Assembly: GCA_012845835.1 (NCBI GenBank)
Contig: JABAKD010000002.1
Location: 16,887,629 to 16,951,628, forward strand
Direction: 5' to 3'
Source of the DNA: Undaria pinnatifida
Taxonomy: Eukaryota; Sar; Phaeophyceae; Laminariales; Alariaceae
DNA: 64,000 nt
Shown: positions 54,440 to 63,744 of the stretch, piece by piece
Numbering within the stretch: position 1 is the stretch's first letter
How the letters are laid out: each line of letters begins with the position of its first letter
Notes under the pieces: model-generated
Told to the model about the DNA's origin: nothing
Database searches by the model: none
Seen by the model: only the letters and a program-made list of their open reading frames with translations
Position numbers and translations under genes: made by a program

Positions 54440-54830
54440 TATTTTTTTCCCCTTTGTTCCCTCCTTCCGTGTCCAGGTTTTTGGCTCGTGTTCGGATTAT
54501 CTTATTTTGGTTTTACTCTACTTTATTTTATTTCATTTTTTTATGTTTCTTTTCCGAGCTTTGGCTCTCCTTTCCGGTTGGGTTGTTTCTTCGATTTCCC
54601 CTTCATTTTGTTTGTTTCATTTTTTGTTTTATTTTTATCTTTGTTTTTATTTGTTTTCCTATTTTGTTTTTGTTTTTTGTTTTTGTTTTTGTTTTTGTTT
54701 ATTTCGTATTTCTCTCTTCCAATGTATTTCTGTTGCTGACGTATGTATGTTGTGCCTGTCGTACCCAGTGCTAGGGCATGACATTGCGTTGTCGAATGCA
54801 TTACGATGCATTATCTCTGTGTCGTAGCTT
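54440..54830 (+). repeat. T-rich (TTTTG)n-like tract
   Basis: Long runs of GTTTTT and TTTTATTTT words. The + frames are Phe-rich (FLFVFLFCFCF) and the minus frames Lys/Asn-rich; neither is a gene. Confidence 0.6.
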
Positions 54831-54930
54831 GTGACCACAGAGCTGATCTTTCTAGGGTGAAGAATCAGTACGGACACTGGGTGTGCTGGATGTCGACGAG
54901 TAGAAGAACGGTTTAATGTGAAGAACACAC
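54830..54930. repeat. Interspersed repeat, partner at 36.34 kb
   Basis: Shares GGACACTGGGTGT-type sequence, GAAGAACGGTTTAATGTGAA and the preceding TCTAGG.TGAAGAA block with 36,340-36,455. Confidence 0.5.
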
Positions 54931-55041
54931 ACACACAGGCAACACCTCTCTGGGTAACGCGGCGTCAACCATCGTAATATCACACAATTTCGGGCAATGT
55001 ATTCTCTATGCAAAGATCCTGTTTCGTTTTATTTAATTGTC

Positions 55042-55390
55042 AGCCGGTCGCCCCGGCGGTCTAGTGGTTTTACCCTCTAATACTACTAACGTTTGTTTGC
55101 CCTTGAGTTCAATTCCCACCGTGATGAGATTTGACTTTATTTGCAAAAATGCAAAAAAAAAAAGGGATCAACTACTGAGAGCGCCTAGCAGCATGGGTAG
55201 GTACAATTCGACGCGAGTCGACGAGGGAAGAAAATGCTGAATATTTCTCGCCATAAAAATGAAGGCACGTGTGTACCGTAGTGGGGAGGGAGGAGGAGGC
55301 CCGCTATGTGACCCCGGATCTGAGTTACTACTGGGAGGGAGCGCGAGAGTGGTGCGAGGATAATAAATGGGATGAAAAAAAAATGTTGCA
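55042..55390 (+). mobile_element. SINE-A, full length
   Basis: CAGCCGGTCGCCCCGGCGGT head, A box GGTCTAGTGGTTTT, B box GAGTTCAATTCCC, body with CGCGAGTCGACGAGGGAAGA and GACCCCGGATCTGAG. Closely matches 35,644-35,980 over its whole length. Confidence 0.75.
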
Positions 55391-55399
55391 AAGGTATGT

Positions 55400-56470
55400 T
55401 ATTACTACCACACACGGCACCACCATCCTTTCCGGGATTTTTTTAGTAGTACGTGTCCATTCTTTTTATTGATAGATTACTTATTTTTGGTGCTGTAGTA
55501 GTGCATCCTGAAAGAAGATACTAGAGTGTCTGCGCCTATTATTTTTCTGAAGCTGGACTTTCAGTCGGAAACGAAAAATACTAGACTAAACATCGACCTT
55601 TTCCGCTATGCACATGGTCCGAAACGAAAAAATACTACTACCAGTAAATAATATTTTGGCCTCTAAGTAGAAAATACACACGGCACTGTCAGCAGTCGTC
55701 ATGGTAGAGACACTCCGGATATTATTTATTGAGGGCACGCATCCGATTTCGACAACGTGAAAGCACCCGCGAAGTAAAGACAGCAGATACACATATCCCA
55801 TCTTCCCGAGTAAAAACAGAGAAGAAGCGCTACGGCAACCTCCCGTACGAGCCAAGCTACCCCGCATCTATCTTAGGCAACGCCGCCGCAACGAGCGGTA
55901 GCTCTCCTCTTCTACGTTTTCCTCCTCGCCCGTGACCACGCGGACCAATCAATGCGACAGCCTTAAGGTACTAAACAAAGCTCTACTTCCAAAACCTCGC
56001 CGGCTGACATGTCCCCATGTCGACGCTTGATGCAAACCGACTTTGCATCCTGTGGACGTCGAACCTCCATTGCAACGGGGACAGCAGTGCAGTCTCTTCA
56101 TTGATGCCAAGTCCTCTTTCGTTTCACCTAGAGGCGAAGCAGGTTCTCAATTCTCTTTTCGGTATTTTTGTTTGATATACGCCAACTTTCACTTGACGGC
56201 GCATTTAACAACAGCGGTGTGTTTCGCCTATCCTTGCCGTCTTTGTTGTATATGACGTTTTTCTTCTGTCAAATTACGCCCTTCATAATCTCATGTTCGT
56301 ATTAAACTCTTGGCATTACTTTAAAGTTCAATGAATGTCAAATCGGACAGCTACACCTTAACTTGTCAAAGTGCTGCCCTGCCCTCCCCGAAGCATGGGC
56401 GCCGGCGAATGCTGGCGCCCATGCGGAGCCCTTGTATGTATATATATATCTATACCTATAGATATCTTCT
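55400..56470. other. Intergenic, nothing recognised
   Basis: Only short open frames; no shared repeat, domain or splice-bounded exon was found. Confidence 0.35.
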
Positions 56471-56509
56471 CTTACCCTTGTGCTCAACGTTTTGACCCAC
56501 ACCGCTCGT

Positions 56510-56694
56510 CGCAGCAACTGTATTTTGTCGCGATTTCTTCGGGGGCGTGCTCTTCTCCGGTCCCCCTGGAGGGTCGACCGCCGTGCCGGTGCCGACCTCG
56601 TGGGGACCTGTGCGAGCGACGGCAAGGTCGAGATCTACGACATGCTTCGCCCGCCCGGCACAAACACGCCATCCATGTTTCGTGACGATGACGT
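56510..56694 (+). CDS. Possible exon with a WD-repeat-like segment
   Basis: One frame contains AGADLVGTCASDGKVEIYDM and ends MFRDDD|GTATGT at a good donor (56,695). ADLVGTCASDGKVEIYD matches the late part of a WD40 repeat (...l.t.s.DG.v.iyD). The acceptor is unclear, perhaps CGTCGCAG just before 56,515. Neighbouring exons were not found. A 522-bp-offset duplication starts 100 bp downstream. Confidence 0.35.
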
Positions 56695-56800
56695 ATGTAG
56701 TGATGTCATGCTATATATGCGTCAGAAAACATGAGATACTCATTTTTTATTTATTTGGACCAGGCTTATAGCCAGCAACTCACGACAACTGGGACAAGGG

Positions 56801-57662
56801 CTCGGGGCATGGGCCACTACAGCGGGTATTACGAACGGGGATGATGAGGCATGGTACATGCCGCCTAAGATCCTGCTAGGCCTTTGCATGAGTGCAAACT
56901 AAACGTCATTTTTCACAACATCTGTTGTGCTGTGTTTCAGGCACCAGCCGATCAACAATCGACAATCCAGCGGTCAATCGAGAAAAATGGGATTTCCACA
57001 GATTTTTTTTTTTTTGTACGCGGGGTTTTGTTTTGTTGCTGTTTGTTGCTGTTTGCTTGGTCACGTAGGTTGTCCTGAATGGAGTGGTTCACGCGTACGT
57101 AGCGTGTCCGTTCATGCCTCAATATGTGTGCCTGTTGGTAAAAAAATGTCAGCTGTGCTGCTGTGCTTGGCGGTGCTGGACATAGCGGGCGCTATGTCCC
57201 GCCTATACATACATACATCCGAGGGTACACTATTATATGCCCGAAAGCATTGGAGACCTCGGTGAGGATCCTTTGTTTAGACGAGGCGTGTGGACTGCAA
57301 CCCACGCCGCCTGTGACGAGCGCTCGGGGCATGGGCCACTACAGCGGCAAATACCAACGGGGATTTTGAAGCATGATACATGGCGCCCGAGATCCTGCTG
57401 AGCATCTGCATGGGTGCAAGCGCAACGTATCTTTTCACACAACTGTCGCGCTGCTGTGTTTCACTCCGCATCAGTCGATCGACAATCTAGCAATCCAGTC
57501 AATCAAGTAAGATGGGCTTTCAACAGTTTTATAATTATTTTTCATGCGGGTTTGTGTTTTGTTGCTGTCTGCATGGTGCGGTGCCAGGTGGCCAGGTTGT
57601 CCTGAATGGAGGAGTTCGCGCAAGACGTATCGTGGGTCCTTTCACATCTCAACATGTGTACC
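56801..57662 (+). repeat. Tandem duplication of about 340 bp, offset 522 bp
   Basis: CTCGGGGCATGGGCCACTAC at 56,801 recurs at 57,323; the following 340 bp align in order (CTGTGTTTCA, ATCGACAATC, GGGTTTTGTTTTGTTGC in one copy, GGTTGTCCTGAATGGAG, TGTGTGCCTGT). The copies differ by many substitutions, so the event is not recent. Confidence 0.75.
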
Positions 57663-57719
57663 TGTATATAGTACGCCACATGTGCTCGTTGTCAGTCGCT
57701 CTTGGATGTTGTACAATAA

Positions 57720-58630
57720 TTAATTGGTTGGCGGCAACGATTTCGGTATGTGTGGTGTACGTGGGAGGATTAGTTGGAGGTAGTGTTCAACGCTTTGGTA
57801 CTGTGTTTGAGGGGAACCGAAACCTTGATGTACTCCTCGTTTATCCCCGTAGAAAGTAGAGCTAGATCGATAGTCTAGTGTTCCTGGCTGAACCCGCCAC
57901 TGTTTGATGCATGTGGTCAGAAATGTATGCGTGTATGATATGTGTGTACGACAATAGCAACAGACGTAGAACCGATCCACGCTGCCAATCAGTTGGCGTC
58001 CTGGGCGCGTGGCGAATGCTGAAATAGAACTGTACCCGATTTTGGCCACAGCAGCACCGTGTATATACCTGAGTTTGGCCATCGCTAATAAGGAGTTATA
58101 TATCCTTGAACTCTACCCATGGTTCCACTCAGGCTCAAAAAAAATATTTGGCCTGGTCGAGACTCGCGTGCATGCTGCGCTCGCGATGCCTGCCACCCTC
58201 GCCGCGCTCGGCGCCAACTTCCAAGCCTTCCCCGATGTATGCCCTGTGAGCCCTGTCTCCCGCGCAGAGAGATGCAAGCCGTGCCCTGTGGCGCTCGTTC
58301 CAACACTCGGCTCCGCCCGGCCTCTACCTCCCAGCCTCCTCTTGCTGGCATCCGCTCTGTCCGGAAATATAATACCGGGATATGTGTTTTTGTTCAAGAA
58401 AAAAAGGTCCTTACATTCGGACGCGTGTAGTTACCCCGCAAGAAAAAAATAGACACACCAGGTAACCACGTCTACAGACGCTTTCGCTCCTGCCTCGACG
58501 AGCGGCCGCCCCCGCGGCGGGAGAGCGCAGGCCGATTTACCCTTGTCTGCACCCATGCCCACGCACCCACATCGTGATCCGGGGCCGAAACGGCCCAGGG
58601 CGGCGCGCCCCCAAAACCCCACACTGATCC
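57720..58630. other. Intergenic, weak open frame at 58.0-58.45 kb
   Basis: A 147-codon + frame reads VHAALAMPATLAALGANFQA and contains a possible donor GAT|GTATGC at 58,236. No family is recognised and both strands are open there, so I do not call it. Confidence 0.3.
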
Positions 58631-58639
58631 ACATATGTA

Positions 58640-58765
58640 CGGCTGCTACTACTGCTGTATGTTGCTGCTAGTGCTGCTGTTGTGCTGCTGCTGGTGAGGT
58701 TACTTTGGTCCGGGCGGTTGCTGATACTGCTGCTGTGCTGCTGCTGAGGTTAGTTGAGTAGCGGG
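58640..58765 (+). repeat. CTG triplet cluster
   Basis: GCTGCTACTACTGCTG and TGCTGCTGCTG runs, a counterpart of the CAG clusters elsewhere. Confidence 0.7.
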
Positions 58766-59039
58766 CTACTTTTTACGACCAAAACAACGAAGAACAAAAA
58801 AGTGTGAAAGTTTATCAAAATATCAAATTTTGAAAAACAATTTGGGGTGTTCCAAGTGATCTGCTCGTCTCAGGGAGGCGGAACGCAATGCCTTGCCAAG
58901 TAGAGCCAGTTAAGCGACGTTCAATGCGCCGAGCGCCGTCACGGAGCTCGGCCGAGATCCGGACATGCTTCATAATGTACCAGCCAGCTGATATCATCTC
59001 AGTATCCATCTAGCCATCCATGCCCTCCCCCCCCCCCCC

Positions 59040-60150
59040 GCTTTGTTCCCCGCCCAGTTCGTTCAAACGCCCCACTCACAATCGAAATCGGACAGAGTAA
59101 TAAACACTTCTAAGCAATTAATATCACATCATTGTCTTTCTAGCCATCCATGACGTAGCTTTCATTCATCCCCCCCCCCCCCCCTCCAACGCCCCCTCCT
59201 TCCCCACACCCCGCACAATCGCCTAGACCCAGCACCGCGCGTATAGCAAGCCCCTCCATGTATGATTAATACGCGTGATCGGAGAATCACACACAATGTT
59301 GCGAACATCAGTGTCGACCAAATCCTTGATCTCATAGCTGGAGTGTATTCTAATATTATATGTGACCTAAACCTCTTGAAAACCTTTCCCCCCCCCCCCC
59401 CTCCCCCCCCGCCCCTTTTTTTAATTTTTTTTTTCCCTCGCTTCCTCTTGCTTAAACGCCCCACCTAATATCGAAATCCGCCAGAGTAATAAACACTTCC
59501 ACGCCCTGGATATCGCCTCGTTATCGTTTTAGAGCCGTCCATGCCGCTGCTGCAATCCCCCCCCCCCCCCGCCCCCAACGCCCCCTCCTTCCCCACCACC
59601 CGCACCATCGCCTAGACCTAGCACCACGCGTATAGCAAACCCCTACATCTATGCGACCTAAAGCCCTCCCCCCCCGCCCCCCGCCCCCCCGCCACATTCC
59701 CCCCCCCTCCCCCACAAGAAATATTTATAGTTCCCACGCACAAATTGACCTGCCCCACCCGTCCCCTCCCCCCCCTCCCCCCCTCCCGCCCCCCTTTTGA
59801 TCAAGATCAGGCCCCCACGTCCTTCAAAACTCCGCCCTCCCCTCAATGGATATTCGACTTGAAGGATTCACTTGATAAACTGATGCATTTCCTTCCACAG
59901 CTGTCAGATTTTGTCCCCCTCAGAAACGGGTTTTATAGTTTCCGCGCACAGACTGCCTAGCATCACCCTGTTGACCCTGATAGCTACACTGTACCTGGTA
60001 GTTGCAAGGGGAGTCGCCGACCTATATCCTTAATGAGGACACACAACCCGTAATACGCGCGATCGGAGTATCACACACAGCTTGCAAAGATGAGTTTTGA
60101 CAAATTATTCGATCTCACAGCTGGAGTGTATTTTGATTTTTATAATAATG
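59040..60150 (-). repeat. Family A repeats, minus strand, several copies
   Basis: Successive copies ending at the ACACTCCAGCTATGAGATC and ACACTCCAGCTGTGAGATCG blocks (near 59,330 and 60,115), with long C runs between. Same organisation as 1.09-2.44 kb in the opposite orientation. The last copy has a 7-bp CCTGGTA insertion near 59,993 that is absent at 24.40 kb. Confidence 0.65.
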
Positions 60151-60154
60151 TACC

Positions 60155-60660
60155 CATGGTAGGGTAGCTTGCCCCGCGACCGAAAGTGCGAGAAGAAACA
60201 CTCGGCCGCCGGAGAACAGCGAGCCAAAAAAAACGAGGACCAACGCCCGAATGGGTAGGGTGGACCGTAACTGGACCAAGTCCGGCGGAAGGCTATCTCC
60301 CATGGCCAGGGGTTTTGTTAGTGGGTGAGCTTGCGCAAGTCCCACACTACCCGGAAAGATGACATTCCGGGTGGCTATCTCCACCGAACCTGACCCTCAG
60401 GGGACAGGCCGGGTCGACATACACACGCACCCGTATACAACGGCAGCTTGCGCTGCCGGGGTTGTAACGAGGACCAATGATAGGGATAGCTTACGCTATA
60501 CCTACAATGGGACTCGAAGGGTGCGCCAGCTAGCGTTGGGCTGCGAAAGCAACTGAGTTAAATCGACCCACGACGCGTATGAAAATACGCGGAAGTGTGG
60601 TGAGCTAAAGCTTTATTTTTCCCCATCCGCCGGAGGATAAAAAAAACAAAAACAAAAAAA
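60155..60660 (+). mobile_element. LINE 3' region with hairpin and A-rich end
   Basis: About 500 bp closing with CCCCATCCGCCGGAGGATAA and A-rich sequence. Contains GGGTGCGCCAGCTAGCGTTG, GGCTGCGAAAGCAACTGAG and ATGAAAATACGCGGAAGTGT, all repeated in the next copy. No reverse transcriptase frame is visible, so this is 3'UTR or 5'-truncated sequence. Confidence 0.6.
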
Positions 60661-60679
60661 ACGATCATATTTTATATAT

Positions 60680-60775
60680 ATCGGAGTATCACACACAGCT
60701 TGCAAAGATGAGTTTCGACGAAATCTTCGATCTCACAGCTGGAGTGTATTTTCATTTTTTATAATATACAGATAT
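60680..60775 (-). repeat. Family A fragment
   Basis: Right-hand ~90 bp of family A (ACACTCCAGCTGTGAGATCG to GATACTCCGAT), inserted directly after the LINE tail. Confidence 0.6.
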
Positions 60776-60930
60776 GTACACAGTTTTTCAAAGTCAGCGC
60801 AGAAGTACCAGTCATTGGTACTCGATGACTCGACAGTACCAGTCATTTTGAAGGTCTCAGTGCCTGGAGTACCAAAAGCTGAAAACAACTGAGTACCTGC
60901 CAGTACCTGGAGTACCCAAAAGCTGAAAAT

Positions 60931-61135
60931 GACTCTGCCGGGGTTGTAACGAAGACCACTGATAGGGACAGCTTACGCTTTACCTACAATGGGACCCGAA
61001 GGGTGCGCCAGCTAGCGTTGGGCTGCGAAAGCAACTGAGTTGAATCGACACACGACGCGTATGAAAATACGCGGAAGTGTGGTGAGCTAAAGCTTTATTT
61101 TTCCCCATCCGCCGGAGGATAAAATAAAATAAAAA
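60931..61135 (+). mobile_element. LINE 3' tail, 5'-truncated copy
   Basis: Starts abruptly at CTGCCGGGGTTGTAACGA and is nearly identical to 60,450-60,650 up to the hairpin and A-rich end. Abrupt 5' truncation and an A-rich tail are the marks of target-primed reverse transcription. Confidence 0.65.
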
Positions 61136-61139
61136 AAGA

Positions 61140-61345
61140 CTGAGTTCCTGCTAGTATATAGGAGTACCTGAAGCTGAATTTGACTGAGTTCCTGCCAGTA
61201 CCTTGCGTACTTGTTAACGCTGAAAATGCTGAGTACCTGCCCGTACCTGTTAGTACCTGAAGTATCAAGACCCGAAATGACTGGTACTGGGTGGTACTGG
61301 TACTCTGGCGCCCTTCCAGATCTTACCCACGTACCAGTGCGTACC
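61140..61345 (+). repeat. GTACCTG/AGTACC degenerate repeats
   Basis: CTGAGTACCTGCCAGTACC words recur from 60,840 to 60,930 and 61,140 to 61,345 with the LINE tail inserted between. The repeated word overlaps the dispersed ACCAGGTA motif. Confidence 0.6.
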
Positions 61346-61805
61346 AGGTACAGCAGTGTACTACGGGTACAGGCATGAGTACATGAGTGTACGTACCAGT
61401 TCCAGGCCATCGTATACGTACGTCCTCGATTATTTTTCCTCTTTCGGTACTTGTAGACTGCTGTACAGACTGTACACCCGACTCTCTGGTAAAGGCATCG
61501 TGGCTACTTTTAGGCGGCTCAAGGGACGAAATCACGGCATTGTGAGCAAGCTAACCTTTGTGTGTACCAGGTATCTGGTATCACGTAGGGTCCCTAGAGT
61601 ATCTATCACCCGAACATCCGAACACTCGCACACCATACAGGTACAATACATGATGCAAAACCTGCTTCAGTATCGCACAATGTGTTTAGCCCCTCAAGCG
61701 AGCTGAACGGCCGCACAAAATCGCACCTGATATAAGTCTGCCAGCTGCCGCCTCCGAGCCGCCCTCGACAGCTCCATGCCAACCGGAGAGAGCGAACAAC
61801 TGCAC

Positions 61806-61852
61806 ACGGCAAGCGCACCGAGCACAGAACACAGAACACAGAACACAGAACA
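61806..61852 (+). repeat. (ACAGAAC)n short tandem repeat
   Basis: Four or five AGAACAC units. The Cys/Phe-rich minus-strand frames across it are artefacts. Confidence 0.7.
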
Positions 61853-62132
61853 AAAAACGCGGCATAATTTCGGTGAAACGCCAAAGGACACATACAATTG
61901 CGCTCAAACCTTGGCCAATCACAGAATCAACCCTGAAAATCAACTTCTTCGCGAAACTACGTCTGTCGAGGTCCTATGCCGTCATGACGAATGAATACCA
62001 GGTGCAGGTAACACTTGTTGATGAAAATGCTCACTGCGGTGCTCTGCACGTCCTGCTCACTACCTCTCTCGCGTAGCCTACCAGGTACGAGTTACAAACT
62101 GTCCGCACCCTTGCCACAAACCGATAGCCCCG

Positions 62133-62324
62133 ATGAAGGCGCCGACGTGGGTGGCGCTTGCCCTCTGCATCGGACGTGCTCTTCCGTCGAAGACTGTGGG
62201 CGGTGACCACATTGATCAATGTGAAGTCGTGTGCCATGCGATCAAATCGGAGATCTCGTCTGCCGAGGCCTGCACCAAAGCCCGCAAGAGCTTGCCTCGT
62301 CCCAAAATCGGCCGTGTTTGCCAG
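62133..62324 (+). CDS. First exon of a small secreted Cys-containing protein
   Basis: Starts at ATG 62,133 and ends TTTGCCAG|GTGGGT after exactly 64 codons (phase 0). Residues 1-19 (MKAPTWVALALCIGRALPS) look like a signal peptide. The rest has Cys30, Cys34, Cys47 and Cys63 spaced as in small disulfide-rich domains: DHIDQCEVVCHAIKSEISSA, EACTKARKSLPRPKIGRVCQ. The family is not recognised with certainty. Further exons would lie downstream, but none is convincing before 63.0 kb; the Copia fragments there are unrelated. The gene may continue beyond the window or be broken. Confidence 0.5.
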
Positions 62325-62619
62325 GTGGGTCGGGTGTCGGGTGGTTTGGTGTTCGGGGGTTGGGTTATTTTCGATGGGAGCAGGGCGGGAACGACCTCCT
62401 CTCGCCGTACTGCTGTGCCACAAAAAAATTAAATAGTTTCCGAGAAATCCACTCGGTCGGCGGGGTTTTACCCAAGTGGTTTTACCCCCGCGCTGTCTCT
62501 GGTGTTTTTATCCGACCTCTGTTTATTGCCCACAAAAGCGAGGCGAGGCGTGGAGTGTCGTGCGTCCATCATATCATATGCATAGACTACAGCAGTACTT
62601 ATACTTATCAAACTGCTCC

Positions 62620-62955
62620 GACGCATTCTACGATAGAGGTATACCTTTTTTTGGCTATTTTGTTTTCTGAATGACGGGCCTTCTTAAAACCCTTTACAAC
62701 TGGAAACCCGTTTTTGGGGACAAAATTACTCCGATTTAGTATAGGGAGGGGTTCGGGGGCTCTAAAGGGGTTAACCCAACATCGTCGGAAACAGGACGTT
62801 GTTTTGCATGATTCTCATTGTGTACCTAGTCCACGAGTTTTTCATCCGGTAGCAGGTTATATTTCTTTCCAAACCAGTTTTTGGGAGAGGTCTTGAGGTC
62901 CTAACTTGAGGAACCTCAGAAAAAAACGTGGTGCACCTCTTGCGTAGCACGCGTC
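62620..62955 (+). mobile_element. MITE family M with a nested TTAA mini-element
   Basis: Left end GACGCATTCTACGATAGAGG, right end TGCGTAGCACGCGTC. The usual CTCCTTAACCCAAAATCGTC interior is split at its TTAA by the element at 62,688-62,770. Without the insert the copy is about 250 bp. Confidence 0.75.
62688..62770. mobile_element. 83-bp TTAA-flanked mini-element, copy 2
   Basis: Flanked by TTAA at 62,684-62,687 and 62,771-62,774. The interior GGAAACCCGTTTTTGGGGAC and AGTATAGGGAGGGGTTCGGG is shared with copy 1 at 16.3 kb. The host MITE family supplies empty sites. Confidence 0.75.
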
Positions 62956-63000
62956 CTCTGCCCTTTCTTACTGCAGCAGCTGTGGCTACGATCACGATCT

Positions 63001-63264
63001 GCGATACAAGATGTCGGGCGGCGTAGAGGGAGTCGTTCGCCGATCCCCGAGTGAAGCGGAGCCTTCCCGCTTGTGTACCAGTGGGGTGTACAGAACAGTA
63101 GTTTTTGTGCGCCACCTTCCAAATCGAGAAAAGGTTGAAGCCAAGCCACGGAGTGTAAATCGCATCTTGCACACACGCCACAACGTCCTCCGGGTTTCCG
63201 TGTTCATCTAGCTGGTGAAATACTAAATTGACGTCCCCGAATGCCTCTACCCTGATCAATCCTG
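63001..63264 (-). pseudogene. Copia pol (protease) fragment, inverted copy
   Basis: The minus-strand frame reads GLIRVEAFGDVNLVFHQLDE, then CVQDAIYTPWLGFNLFSIWK, then CSVHPTGTQAG. It lacks the DSGAS active-site segment carried by the other arm. It is the left arm of a head-to-head inverted pair; the arms differ by a few bases (for example QDAI against QDVI). Confidence 0.7.
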
Positions 63265-63744
63265 ATTGATGCGGACTCAGGAGCAAGTGCCATGATGTCC
63301 AACAACAAAGAGGGCATGTACTACATTCGCCACCCCACCAACCAGTACATACAGATAGGCGATTCAGGGTTGATCAGGGTAGAGGCATTCGGGGACGTCA
63401 ATTTAGTATTTCACCAGCTAGATGAACACGGAAACCCGGAGGACGTTGTGGCGTGTGTGCAAGATGTGATTTACACTCCGTGGCTTGGCTTCAACCTTTT
63501 CTCGATTTGGAAGGTGGCGCACAAAAACTACTGTTCTGTACACCCCACTGGTACACAAGCGGGAAGGGTCCGCTTCATTCGGGGATCGGCGAACGACTCC
63601 CTCTACGCCACCCGACCCCCCCCTCCTCCGTTGCAAGTGAATGTAGCAAATGAGAGTGCCCCCGAGTCTTCTGCTTGCAATCCACCGATGCCAGTTGGTG
63701 CTAAGCCCTCGCCCCGGCCTCGGCCGCGCCCGCCCGAAGGATGA
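63256..63744 (+). pseudogene. Ty1/Copia gag-pol fragment with aspartic protease
   Basis: The open frame starts within LIDADSGASAMMS, where DSGAS is the aspartic protease active site of retroelements, and goes on with IYTPWLGFNLFSIWKV, the equivalent of the V.YVP.l..NLlSv motif after Copia proteases, then SVHPTGTQAGRVRFIRGSAN. It continues into a Pro/Arg-rich region and stops at 63,742. Integrase and reverse transcriptase are not in frame here. It is a fragment and not an intact element. Confidence 0.7.

Noticed and set aside
54454-54827. Phe-rich membrane-like frames
   Set aside because: Caused by a T-rich simple-sequence tract.
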